This document shows, one piece after another, positions 33,587 to 42,149 of a stretch of DNA of 64,000 nucleotides. The notes under the pieces are model-generated. The model saw nothing but the letters and a program-made list of their open reading frames with translations. It made no database searches and was not told the origin of the DNA. Made by a program: the position numbers and the translations under genes. The stretch covers positions 46,054 to 110,053 of the forward strand of contig NZ_JAPWIJ010000013.1 in NCBI RefSeq assembly GCF_027270735.1, given 5' to 3'. The DNA comes from Rhodococcus ruber (GTDB lineage: Bacteria; Actinomycetota; Actinomycetes; Mycobacteriales; Mycobacteriaceae). The first letter of the stretch is position 1, and every line of letters begins with the position of its first letter.

Positions 33587-35437
33587 ATGTCGCAGAAGTC
33601 GATCGCCAGGTCCAAGAAGGCGCGCCTCGCCGCTGCCGGGGCCGCCATGGCACTGTCCCTCTCCATCGTTGCACCGGGAATTGCCAGTGCACAGGAGCCG
33701 ACGACCCCCGAAAGCTCCGCCGTCGAGCAGCCGGCCACCGAGGGCGGCACCGAATCCGGAGCCCCCGCCGCCGGAGAGGGCGCAGGCGTGGACGGATCGG
33801 GCACAGCCTCCGTCGACGGGCAGCTCCAAGCCCCCGCCCCCGCTGTCACCCCCGAGGATGCAGCCGCGGCAGCCGCAGCCGCAGCCGCAGCTGTCCCACC
33901 CCCCGCGGCCCCCTCCGACATCCGTCCGCTCCCACAGATCGTGCCCGGCATCGTCATGAACGACGACGGCACCGCGACGGTCAGTCTCGATATCATCCCG
34001 CAGCTCTCGGACGCCGAGAAGAAGGCCATCGCCGACGCCGAGGCGGCAAGCAAGGTAGCCGCCGAAGCATCGGCCGCAGCCCAGGTACGTCTCGACAAGG
34101 CCAATGCCGACAACACCGCAGCGAGCACCGACGCCACCAAGGCCGAGGTTGCTGCCGCCGAGGCCGATGTCAAGGCAAAGGCCGCCGTGACCGCTGCCGC
34201 TGCCGCGAAAGTCCAGAGCCAGGCTGCCAGTGCGGCAGTCACCGCAGCCAAGAACACTGCTGCCGAACTGCAGACCAAGGCAAACGAGACCAAAGCGGCC
34301 GCGGACAGCGCAGCCACCGCGGCAGCGACCGCCGAAGCCACGGCCAAAGATTTGGAAGCCAAGGCCGCAGCGGGCGACCCCGAAGCTGCGGCGGCAGCGG
34401 CTGAAGCCCGCATCGATGCCGATGCAAAGGCCCAGCTTGCCGCCGAAGCCAAGGTCGAGGCCGATGCGTCGACCAAGGCGCTCGAAGCCTCGGTCCAGGC
34501 CGTTCAGGATTCGTTCAAGAATTTCAACCTCGCCAAGGTGACGGCAGCGGTGCAGGCTGCAGCCGCTACGGCGGCGAAGTCGCTGGCTCTGCACATCGAG
34601 GCCCAGAGCGCCGCTGCAGTGGCCGCAATGGCCGAGCAGAACGCGGTGAATCTGAAGGCCGCGGCCGATGCGGCTGCGGGTGAAGACACCGAGGCAGGCA
34701 AGGCAGCGGCAGATGCTCGCGACAAGGCCGATGCGGCGAAGGTCGATTCGGACGCGAAGGCCGCGGCGGCAGCAGCTGCTCAGGCAGCACTCGACGAAGC
34801 GCCGTCCGGTGCCGACATCGCAGCGTTGCAGGCCGAGGCAGACAGGGCCGCGCAGGCAGTGCTGGACGCTGAGGCCGCCGTGACAACTACGGCGGCCGAG
34901 GCACAGCTCAAGGCCGACGCGGCAGCCAGTGCGAAGGCCAAGGCCACCGATGCCGCGGCACAGCTGAAGGTCGCTCAGGACGCAGCAGCAACGGCCAAGG
35001 CCAACTCCGATGCCAAGGCCAAGGTCGAGGCCGATCTCAAGGCCGAGGCAGCCGAATTGGCTGCCAGCGGACCCAAGTTCAGCTGGACCATCAACCTCGG
35101 CAACACCGTCCGCGAGGACGTTCCGGTGACCGAGGTCGACGAGAACACCGTCGTCGTCGACAAGACCGGTGTCTCTCTGGTCGGCGTCAAGAACGAGGAC
35201 GGATCGTTCACCGTCGCGGATTACTTCACCACCGATGAGAACGGTGTCGTCACCGTCGCCGGCGATCTGCCGCCGGTCGATCTCGCACTCGGCGATTCCT
35301 CGAACGAGGCGTCGGGCGGATCGGACAGCTCGTCCAACACCCCGGTGATTCTGGCCGGAGTGGGCGTGGTCGTAGTAGCGGCAGCGGGTGGAGCGTTCTA
35401 CCTGCGTCGCCGCAACTCTTCCGATGCCACCTCGTAG
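33587..35437 (+). CDS. Ala-rich coiled-coil surface protein with C-terminal anchor
   Basis: 616 aa. Signal peptide about residues 1-35, ending ASAQE. A Pro/Ala linker follows (about 36-120, including a run of 10 or more Ala), then a Lys/Glu/Asp/Ala helical region of about 360 residues (130-490) with heptad-like AAA-spaced charges. A globular beta domain comes next (about 495-565, SWTINLGNTVREDVPV). A Ser-rich linker, one membrane helix and an RRR stop complete it. The tail resembles a cell-wall sorting signal but has no LPxTG. Its stop lies inside the start of a sortase gene, so the sortase probably acts on it. Structural or adhesive role inferred. Confidence 0.8.
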   Translation: MSQKSIARSKKARLAAAGAAMALSLSIVAPGIASAQEPTTPESSAVEQPATEGGTESGAPAAGEGAGVDGSGTASVDGQLQAPAPAVTPEDAAAAAAAAAAAVPPPAAPSDIRPLPQIVPGIVMNDDGTATVSLDIIPQLSDAEKKAIADAEAASKVAAEASAAAQVRLDKANADNTAASTDATKAEVAAAEADVKAKAAVTAAAAAKVQSQAASAAVTAAKNTAAELQTKANETKAAADSAATAAATAEATAKDLEAKAAAGDPEAAAAAAEARIDADAKAQLAAEAKVEADASTKALEASVQAVQDSFKNFNLAKVTAAVQAAAATAAKSLALHIEAQSAAAVAAMAEQNAVNLKAAADAAAGEDTEAGKAAADARDKADAAKVDSDAKAAAAAAAQAALDEAPSGADIAALQAEADRAAQAVLDAEAAVTTTAAEAQLKADAAASAKAKATDAAAQLKVAQDAAATAKANSDAKAKVEADLKAEAAELAASGPKFSWTINLGNTVREDVPVTEVDENTVVVDKTGVSLVGVKNEDGSFTVADYFTTDENGVVTVAGDLPPVDLALGDSSNEASGGSDSSSNTPVILAGVGVVVVAAAGGAFYLRRRNSSDATS

Positions 35438-36032
35438 TACCCGCTGGCTGTGGACGGCGATCCTGACCCTCGTTCTACTCGTATCAGGTTGTGCGAGTGA
35501 CGAAGTCGGGGTCGCCGCGCCCGATCGCTCGCCGGTGCAGTCACAGATTTCGGTGGCTGCGCCGGCGGGCGACATCGCTCCTGCCCAGCCGGAGTACATC
35601 CAGCTTCGATCTTCGGACGGCACCACCTATCTGAGCAGCCCCATCCATCCCGATCCGCTCTACCGCGGCGGCGAGAGCGGCCAGGTACTGAACCCGGTGG
35701 ACGAACTGCCGGCCTGGTGGGCCGAGAGCGGCATGCCGGGAACCTCGACCGAACAAACGGTAGTTGTTGCCGGACATAACTATTCGAAACGGGACGCCCC
35801 GTTCAAGGCCTTGCGAGTGGTGACCCCTGGCGACACGGTCGTGCTGCGTACGGCAAGCGGCACTCTGGAGTACGCCGTCGAATCGGTCGGTCCCCTACCG
35901 AAGGGATCTCTGTTGGCCGACAACGAACTCAGGCGTTCGGTGCCAGGACGATTGATTCTGGCCAACTGCGACGTCCAGGGCGGCGAACCCACCGACGACA
36001 ACTTCGTGGTCGTCGCGCAATTGGTTCGCTAG
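35424..36032 (+). CDS. Class E/F-like sortase with a lipobox
   Basis: 202 aa. ATG 35424 lies 14 bases inside the coiled-coil gene, giving tight coupling. The N-terminus ends LLVSGC (Cys23), a lipobox, so this enzyme is predicted lipid-anchored rather than helix-anchored. The sortase domain (about 70-202) has catalytic His118 in VAGHNYS and Cys182 in LILANCDVQ. Where classical sortases carry the catalytic Arg it reads DDNFVVVAQ, so Asn replaces it. Sortases link surface proteins to the wall or to each other; the neighbouring coiled-coil protein is the likely client. Confidence 0.85.
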   Translation: MPPRSTRWLWTAILTLVLLVSGCASDEVGVAAPDRSPVQSQISVAAPAGDIAPAQPEYIQLRSSDGTTYLSSPIHPDPLYRGGESGQVLNPVDELPAWWAESGMPGTSTEQTVVVAGHNYSKRDAPFKALRVVTPGDTVVLRTASGTLEYAVESVGPLPKGSLLADNELRRSVPGRLILANCDVQGGEPTDDNFVVVAQLVR

Positions 36033-36052
36033 CAGGCCGATTGGGGCCGGGG

Positions 36053-36601
36053 CTACAGGCCGAGGTCTGCCAAGCCGAGCAGGGATCGATATTCGAGCCC
36101 CTCTGCAGCAATGACCTCGTCCGCCCCGGTCGCCCGGTCCACCACCGTGGCCACCCCGACGACCGTCGCGCCTGCGTCCCGCAGAGCTTTGACGGCGGTG
36201 AGCGGCGAATTACCGGTCGTCGTCGTATCTTCCACCACCAGAACACGTTTGCCGACGATGTCCGGTCCCTCGATCTGACGTTGCATGCCGTGCGCCTTCG
36301 CAGCCTTGCGCACCACGAACGCGTCGATCGGACGACCCTGGGCATGCATGATCGACATCGCTACCGGGTCCGCGCCCATGGTCAGCCCACCGACGGACAC
36401 GAAATCCCAATCGGAGACCAAGTCACGCATCAGCGAGCCGATCAGCGCGCCCGCCCGATGATGCAGCGTCGCCCGACGCAGATCCACGTAGTAATCGGCT
36501 TCCTTGCCGGAGGACAACGTGACCTTCCCATGCACGACGGCAAGCTCTTTCACCAGATCGGCCAGTTCTTGCCGGTCCGAATTCGCGGCACTCTCGGCCA
36601 T
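36053..36601 (-). CDS. pyrE: Orotate phosphoribosyltransferase
   Basis: 182 aa, pyrimidine synthesis (orotate + PRPP to OMP). The PRPP motif VLVVEDTTTTGNS is at about residues 121-133, and GGLTMGADP forms the orotate/PRPP site. The frame extends 19 codons upstream, but MAESAANSDRQEL at 36601 matches mycobacterial PyrE and has GAGAGGA before it. It lies 3' of the LemA, membrane-protein and ClpB genes, as in M. tuberculosis (Rv0382c). Confidence 0.96.
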   Translation of the reverse strand: MAESAANSDRQELADLVKELAVVHGKVTLSSGKEADYYVDLRRATLHHRAGALIGSLMRDLVSDWDFVSVGGLTMGADPVAMSIMHAQGRPIDAFVVRKAAKAHGMQRQIEGPDIVGKRVLVVEDTTTTGNSPLTAVKALRDAGATVVGVATVVDRATGADEVIAAEGLEYRSLLGLADLGL

Positions 36602-36706
36602 GTCGGGATTCCTCTCGTCGCACCAGGGATGTTCGAAGGTCGCTACGAACTTACCCACAACGAACTGGGTCGTTCCTGGCGGCTCGCCACTCCCGCTGCT
36701 CCACCC

Positions 36707-37330
36707 CTACGCAGCGACCTGGGCCGACAATTGCTCGTCGAGCACGTCCCTCGTCTCCACGAACGGTTCGGGTGCGGTCATCGAACGAGACTTGGCAACG
36801 ATGGACGACGGGAAGGCACCGATCGCCTGCGACAGTCGGTAGGCGGTGTCGTTGTACACCCGCACCGCGCCCGCAATTCGACGTTCGGTCACGGCCAGCT
36901 CCCCGGCCGGTCCTTGAAACGCCCAGTTGCCCAACACGTTCCGACCTGTGTCGGCCTCGGCGAGAACCGCATGAAATGCGGCGGACAGCGCATTCTCGGC
37001 TGCAGCCTGTGCCGACAGCCCCAGGCCGCGGTCGCGCACGGCCCTGGACCACGAGCGGGCTCCGCCGAGCTGGCGCACTGCATCGGCCGACATCCCCGAA
37101 GCCTCTGCGGCCTCGAGGAACGGCACCAGCTGCTGGTGTCGCCGCTCGAGCTCCACGTCGACCAGCCGCAGGCTCTGCTCGGTCTGCTCGCTGTACCTAC
37201 CCAGCCGACGCACCGTGCTCGCGACGTAACCGACCAGCAACAGGACTACGACAACCACGATGGTCACAACCACGAAAACCGTCACGAGGTACGAATTTAG
37301 CCGCGTCTGCACTCCCGAGCCCGTAAACAC
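36707..37330 (-). CDS. LemA-family membrane protein
   Basis: 207 aa. One N-terminal membrane helix (about 14-38) is followed by a helical LemA domain with NDTAYRLSQAIGAFPSSIVA, the family signature, near residues 158-177. Role unknown; LemA proteins are membrane-tethered helical bundles. Start is GTG 37330, with GTG 37312 (VQTRLNSYLV) possible. It is 12 bases after the stop of the next upstream gene, so likely in an operon. Confidence 0.85.
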   Translation of the reverse strand: MFTGSGVQTRLNSYLVTVFVVVTIVVVVVLLLVGYVASTVRRLGRYSEQTEQSLRLVDVELERRHQQLVPFLEAAEASGMSADAVRQLGGARSWSRAVRDRGLGLSAQAAAENALSAAFHAVLAEADTGRNVLGNWAFQGPAGELAVTERRIAGAVRVYNDTAYRLSQAIGAFPSSIVAKSRSMTAPEPFVETRDVLDEQLSAQVAA

Positions 37331-37342
37331 GCCCGAAAGAAA

Positions 37343-38344
37343 TCAGGGCTGATTGCGCCGGCGCTCCGCATCGAAGGGAATCGGGCGCGACGTAGGCGGA
37401 CGCGGTACCGATCGCGACGGATTTGCCGGACGTACGGCCTGCGGGCCTGCCGCATCGGGCCTGGGTGGACCCGGCCTGCGACCCGGTTCCTGAGGACGAG
37501 ACTCGTGGTCCCGGGGTTCCTGAAGACGGGGTTCCTGAGGACGGGGTTCTCGAGGTCGCACTGTCTGGGGGCGAGCTACCTGAGGTCGAACCTGCGACTC
37601 GGGTGTCCGCGCACCGGCCTGCTGCGGCTGCGCGCCGCGATCCTGCTGGGCACGATCCTCCTGAACCAGAGGACGGCCCGGATTGCCCCGATCACGGCCG
37701 GGCTCGCCTGCCCGCGCACCGTAGACCGCGCTGCCGCGCACGGGTGGCAACACGTGCAGCATGCCCGACAGTCGTGCAACTGCGTCGATGGCCGCGTCCC
37801 AATCGCGGCCCGAACTTCCGAGCGGCAGCGATCCGAGCGTCCAGTCCTTCTCGCTCCAGAGCAGCTGAAGATTTGCGGGAACGGATTCGGCGAAGGCCGC
37901 CATTCGCTGGTCGCACACCCGACGAGCGATATCGACGTCGGTGGCGAACACCACGCGCGGGCCGATGGATCCGAGCAGTTCCATGTCTTCGTCGCGCGGC
38001 GGTGGCGTCGAGCGGGGCCGTAGGTCTATGTCGACATCGGAACCGACCGAGCGCTGCACGGCCACGATGGTGCCCGTTTCTTCGACGTCGAAGAGAACGA
38101 ACTCCTCACCCCGTCTGACGCCGGTCACTACGCCGAGAGCGACGTCGAATTCGGGCTTGGACAGGGCCGCGCGGGAGAACCGGGTGACCAGTTCGTCATC
38201 GTGCGGTCGATACTCGTACCCCTGCGCCTTGGCCCACATCTGCCGCAGCCGCCCGGACTGATCTCGCTTGGACCTGTCGATGTAGAGCAGGGCCACTGCA
38301 CCTATCAGTGCAATCGCCGCCAGGCCGAACCACATTGCCGTCAT
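37343..38344 (-). CDS. Membrane protein with Arg/Pro/Gln/Glu repeat tail (Rv0383c-like)
   Basis: 333 aa. One N-terminal helix (about 4-22), a conserved soluble domain of about 170 residues (WAKAQGYEYRPHDDELVTRF, VLFDVEETGTIVAVQR), then a disordered tail of about 130 residues. The tail is rich in Arg, Pro, Gln and Glu, with repeated RPQEPR-type units (about 265-295) also visible in DNA as repeated gttcctgaggacgg. The conserved half matches the gene beside pyrE and clpB in mycobacteria; the repeat tail looks lineage-specific. Function unknown. Confidence 0.75.
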   Translation of the reverse strand: MTAMWFGLAAIALIGAVALLYIDRSKRDQSGRLRQMWAKAQGYEYRPHDDELVTRFSRAALSKPEFDVALGVVTGVRRGEEFVLFDVEETGTIVAVQRSVGSDVDIDLRPRSTPPPRDEDMELLGSIGPRVVFATDVDIARRVCDQRMAAFAESVPANLQLLWSEKDWTLGSLPLGSSGRDWDAAIDAVARLSGMLHVLPPVRGSAVYGARAGEPGRDRGNPGRPLVQEDRAQQDRGAQPQQAGARTPESQVRPQVARPQTVRPREPRPQEPRLQEPRDHESRPQEPGRRPGPPRPDAAGPQAVRPANPSRSVPRPPTSRPIPFDAERRRNQP

Positions 38345-38429
38345 CGCGAACCACCTTAATCGACATCCACGCCACCACCGCCCACCACCGCCGGGTCCTG
38401 TGAACGATCCCTACGACACTGCGGGTTTG

Positions 38430-39311
38430 CTATCCGCCGAGCTTCGGCGTCTCGATGATGACGTTCGCTCGAATCGTGCCGTCCTCGACGGCTTCTCCCT
38501 GCACAACGACGAAAGCACCGACGGTCAACGACGCCAGATCTGGACCGGACAACGAGATTATCTGGGTCTGCGGTGTCGTCTGAATCGTCACCGGAGCACC
38601 GTCGAGACCGTTGATCGTGAGCGTCGAACCGTCGTTGGCAGTGATCGTTCCCACCGACGAGCCGAGTTGACCGAGTATCTCGGGAATACCGCCCGGGATG
38701 AGTTCGGGCGTAGTCGTCGCACCCGATTCCGTGGGACGAGGCGTGGTCGTGGGCGCACTCGACGGCGTGGGGCGAATGGACGTCGACGGCGCGGCAGCAG
38801 TGGTGTTCGACTCGTCCGATCCACCGCTGAGGAAGGAGATTCCGAAAACCACGACGATGGCGAGGACAACGAGTCCGATCAGCGCCAGAACCCACGGACG
38901 GGGGCCTTTGCCACCCGAATCGGCGGCGACGGGTTCCGCAGGGGGCGGCCCTCCGAACTGCTGGGGTCGGCCGAACTGCTGAGTCTCGTAACCCTGTCCC
39001 TGGCCGTAGGGCGGTTGGCCGTACTGCTGAGTCTGGCCGTACTGCGGTTGGCCGTACTGCTGGGCCTGGCCGTAGGCCTGGTTTGCTGCTGCCTGTTGAT
39101 CGGGGTCGTACGGCGGTAGCGCCTGCGTGGGCTGATACCCCGGCGGATACGCCTGTGGATCTGGGTTCTGCTGAACCGGATTCTGGTACCCCGGACTTCC
39201 GTACGCCTGAGTCGGATATGCCTCTGTGGGTTGAGCGGCATCGGGTCGGTTGTGCTCTGCCGCATCCTGGTCGCGCTCCCGCGGTGACCGTGGGTCGTCC
39301 GGATTCGTCAT
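38430..39311 (-). CDS. Membrane protein with Gln/Tyr/Gly low-complexity domain and DUF5666-like domain
   Basis: 293 aa. The cytoplasmic N-terminal 135 residues consist of Gln/Tyr/Pro/Gly repeats (many YGQ units). One membrane helix follows (about 143-163), then a Thr/Pro linker and an outer domain resembling DUF5666 (VGTITANDGSTLTINGLDG, FVVVQGEAVEDGTIRAN). The repeats resemble phase-separating domains. ATG 39311 is taken because the frame upstream lacks any feature. It is separated from clpB by a strong terminator. Confidence 0.75.
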   Translation of the reverse strand: MTNPDDPRSPRERDQDAAEHNRPDAAQPTEAYPTQAYGSPGYQNPVQQNPDPQAYPPGYQPTQALPPYDPDQQAAANQAYGQAQQYGQPQYGQTQQYGQPPYGQGQGYETQQFGRPQQFGGPPPAEPVAADSGGKGPRPWVLALIGLVVLAIVVVFGISFLSGGSDESNTTAAAPSTSIRPTPSSAPTTTPRPTESGATTTPELIPGGIPEILGQLGSSVGTITANDGSTLTINGLDGAPVTIQTTPQTQIISLSGPDLASLTVGAFVVVQGEAVEDGTIRANVIIETPKLGG

Positions 39312-39355
39312 TCCACGAGGGTACCTACCCGGCAGTACGCAGGTGACGACGCAGA

Positions 39356-39390
39356 ACGGGCCCGCACGAACAGTGCTCGTGCGGGCCCGT
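39356..39390 (-). terminator. clpB terminator
   Basis: A perfect 14-bp GC-rich stem (39356-39369 with 39377-39390) with a 7-base loop, 13 bases after the clpB stop and upstream of the next gene. The T run is weak. Confidence 0.82.
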
Positions 39391-39402
39391 CTCGTAGACC
39401 TG

Positions 39403-41949
39403 CTAACCCAGGATGAGGCGTTCGCCGTCCGGGCTTGCATTGACCGACACCACGTCGCCGTCGTGGACATCCCCGGCGAGCAGCAGCTTCGCCAGTTGAT
39501 CGCCGATGGCCTGCTGGATCAAACGCCGCAGCGGCCGAGCGCCGTAGAGCGGGTCGTAGCCTCTGGCCGCCAGCCACATCTTCGCCGGCGAGGACACCTC
39601 GAGCGTCAGACGTCGAGCGGCCAGACGCTTGGTGAGGAAGCCGAGCTGGATGTCGACGATCGACTCGAGCTGGTCCTCGGACAGAGCGTCGAACACCACG
39701 ACGTCGTCGAGGCGGTTGACGAACTCGGGCTTGAACGAGCGACGCACCGCGTCCATGACCTGCTCCTTGGTACCGCCGGCACCGAGGTTGGAGGTGAGGA
39801 TCAGGATCGTGTTGCGGAAGTCGACGGTCCGGCCCTGACCGTCGGTGAGCCGACCTTCGTCGAGCACGGCGAGCAAGATGTCGAACACATCGGGGTGCGC
39901 TTTCTCGACCTCGTCGAACAGCACCACGGTGTACGGACGCCTGCGCACCGCCTCGGTCAACTGACCGCCGGCCTCGTAGCCCACATAGCCCGGAGGTGCA
40001 CCGACGAGCCGAGCGACAGCGTGCTTCTCGCTGTACTCGCTCATGTCGATGCGCACCATCGCGCGTTCGTCGTCGAAGAGGAACTCCGCCAACGCTTTCG
40101 CGAGCTCGGTCTTACCCACACCGGTGGGACCCAGGAACAGGAACGATCCCGTCGGACGGTTGGGGTCGGCCACGCCTGCGCGCGCTCGCCGGACGGCATC
40201 GGACACCGCCTGCACCGCATCCTTCTGTCCGACGACTCGCTTACCGAGTTCGTCTTCCATGCGGAGCAGTTTGGCGGTCTCGCCTTCGAGCATCCGGCCT
40301 GCCGGGATTCCGGTCCAGGCCGCCACCACATCGGCGACGTCGTCCGGCCCCACCTCCTCCTTGAGCATCACGTCACCCTGCGCGGGCGACGCCTCGGTCT
40401 TGACGGCGAGTTCTTTCTCGAGTGTCGGGATGCGTCCGTACCGAAGCTCGGCGGCCTTGCCGAGATCGCCGTCGCGTTCGGCGCGATCGGATTCGCCACG
40501 CAAATTCTCGAGTTCTTCCTTGAGCACTCGTACCGAGTCGATGGCGTTCTTCTCGTTCTGCCAACGCGTGCTGAGACCGGCCAGCTTCTCCTGGAGGTCG
40601 GCGAGTTCCTGACGCAGCTTGTCCAGGCGGGCCTTCGACGCGTCGTCGGTCTCCTTGGCCAGTGCCATCTCCTCGATCTCGAGGCGACGGACGGCTCGTT
40701 CCACCTCGTCGATCTCGACGGGGCGCGAGTCGATCTCCATGCGCAGCCGCGACGCAGCCTCGTCTACGAGGTCGATCGCCTTGTCGGGCAAGAACCTGGC
40801 CGTGATGTACCGGTCGCTCAGGGTTGCCGCGGCGACCAGGGCAGAGTCCGTGATCCGGACACCGTGGTGCACCTCGTAGCGTTCCTTGAGCCCGCGCAGG
40901 ATGCCGACGGTGTCCTCGACCGAGGGCTCACCGACGTAGACCTGCTGGAAGCGACGTTCGAGGGCGGCGTCCTTCTCGATGTACTTGCGATACTCCTCGA
41001 GGGTCGTCGCACCGACGAGACGCAGTTCGCCACGAGCGAGCATCGGCTTGATCATGTTGCCCGCGTCCATCGCGGATTCGCCGGACGCGCCGGCTCCCAC
41101 GATGGTGTGCAGCTCGTCGATGAAGGTGATGACCTGGCCTGCGGAGTTCTTGATGTCGTCGAGCACGGCCTTGAGCCGCTCCTCGAACTCACCGCGGAAC
41201 TTCGCGCCCGCGACCATCGAACCGAGGTCGAGCGAGACGACGGTCTTGCCGCGCAGGCTTTCGGGAACGTCGCCGGCGATGACGCGCTGCGCGAGTCCTT
41301 CGACGATGGCGGTCTTGCCGACGCCGGGCTCACCGATGAGCACCGGGTTGTTCTTGGTTCGCCGTGAAAGAACCTGCACGACGCGCCTGATCTCGGTGTC
41401 ACGACCGATGACGGGATCGAGCTTGCCTTCTCGGGCCAGCGCGGTCAGGTCGGTGCTGTACTTCTCCAGCGCCTGGTAGGTGTTCTCGGGATCTGCGCTG
41501 GTGACCCGAGCACTCCCGCGAACGGCTTGGAAGGCGTCGCGCAGCTCGTTGGGTCCGGCTCCGTGCCCGGTCAACAGCTTGCCGACGTCGTCGCTGCCGG
41601 TCGCCAGGCCCACCATGATGTGTTCGGTGGAGACGAACTCGTCGTCGAGTTCGGTGGCCAGGTGCTGCGCTGCGGTGATCGCGGCGAGGGTTTCACGGCC
41701 GAGTTGCGGAGTGGTGGTCGAGCCGGATGCCGAGGGCAGGCGATCGACGAGATTCTGCGCTTCTCGACGCACCGTTGCGGGGTCGACGCCGACGGCCTTC
41801 AGCAGTGGAGTGGCGATGCCGTCGGTCTGATCGAGCAACGCCACCAACAAATGTGCCGGACGGATATCCGGGTTGCCGGCCGCGGATGCGGCCTGCAGAG
41901 CAGCAGAAAGCGCTGCCTGCGACTTCGTGGTGGGAGTGAAACTGTCCAC
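39403..41949 (-). CDS. clpB: ClpB disaggregase
   Basis: 848 aa AAA+ chaperone that with DnaK rescues aggregated proteins. An N-domain (1-150) precedes NBD1 with GEPGVGKTAIVEG (about 205) and the Walker B-like FIDELH. The coiled-coil M domain (about 410-530), which distinguishes ClpB from ClpA/C, is present. NBD2 has GPTGVGKTELAKALAE (about 605) and VLFDEVEKAH. All key residues appear intact. An HspR-type HAIR palindrome lies upstream, so heat-shock induction is expected. Confidence 0.98.
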   Translation of the reverse strand: MDSFTPTTKSQAALSAALQAASAAGNPDIRPAHLLVALLDQTDGIATPLLKAVGVDPATVRREAQNLVDRLPSASGSTTTPQLGRETLAAITAAQHLATELDDEFVSTEHIMVGLATGSDDVGKLLTGHGAGPNELRDAFQAVRGSARVTSADPENTYQALEKYSTDLTALAREGKLDPVIGRDTEIRRVVQVLSRRTKNNPVLIGEPGVGKTAIVEGLAQRVIAGDVPESLRGKTVVSLDLGSMVAGAKFRGEFEERLKAVLDDIKNSAGQVITFIDELHTIVGAGASGESAMDAGNMIKPMLARGELRLVGATTLEEYRKYIEKDAALERRFQQVYVGEPSVEDTVGILRGLKERYEVHHGVRITDSALVAAATLSDRYITARFLPDKAIDLVDEAASRLRMEIDSRPVEIDEVERAVRRLEIEEMALAKETDDASKARLDKLRQELADLQEKLAGLSTRWQNEKNAIDSVRVLKEELENLRGESDRAERDGDLGKAAELRYGRIPTLEKELAVKTEASPAQGDVMLKEEVGPDDVADVVAAWTGIPAGRMLEGETAKLLRMEDELGKRVVGQKDAVQAVSDAVRRARAGVADPNRPTGSFLFLGPTGVGKTELAKALAEFLFDDERAMVRIDMSEYSEKHAVARLVGAPPGYVGYEAGGQLTEAVRRRPYTVVLFDEVEKAHPDVFDILLAVLDEGRLTDGQGRTVDFRNTILILTSNLGAGGTKEQVMDAVRRSFKPEFVNRLDDVVVFDALSEDQLESIVDIQLGFLTKRLAARRLTLEVSSPAKMWLAARGYDPLYGARPLRRLIQQAIGDQLAKLLLAGDVHDGDVVSVNASPDGERLILG

Positions 41950-42006
41950 CGGTCACCTTCTTTCTCGGATCGGTTCTTGCGTGTCGATGGGTACAACCAT
42001 AGACAA

Positions 42007-42027
42007 GTTGAGTCTGTTCCGCTCAAC
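42007..42027. promoter_or_regulatory. HAIR element (HspR operator) of clpB
   Basis: GTTGAGT-N7-GCTCAAC is a close match to the HAIR consensus CTTGAGT-N7-ACTCAAG, with the exact 7-base spacer. It lies 58-78 bases upstream of clpB and about 120 upstream of the divergent flavohemoglobin gene. HspR is expected to repress from it. Confidence 0.85.
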
Positions 42028-42149
42028 CTTGAATTTCTCGTGCGCCCTCTCGCGCGAAAGTCTCGATCGGTCTACTTTGGTGACGGTCGACAGTGGCTGT
42101 GTCATCGGTGGCGAACTCGGTGGCGAATCGGTGGGGTGGAGGTTGATCG

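Noticed and set aside
35280..35437. LPxTG sorting signal in the coiled-coil protein
   Set aside because: The tail has a helix and RRR but no LPxTG or close variant before the helix.
33488..35626. A 712-residue antisense open frame over the coiled-coil gene
   Set aside because: It is the complement of an Ala/GC-rich repeat region with no recognisable domain; the plus-strand gene has a signal peptide and anchor.
39250..41367. A 705-residue plus-strand frame over clpB
   Set aside because: It is the antisense shadow of an intact ClpB.
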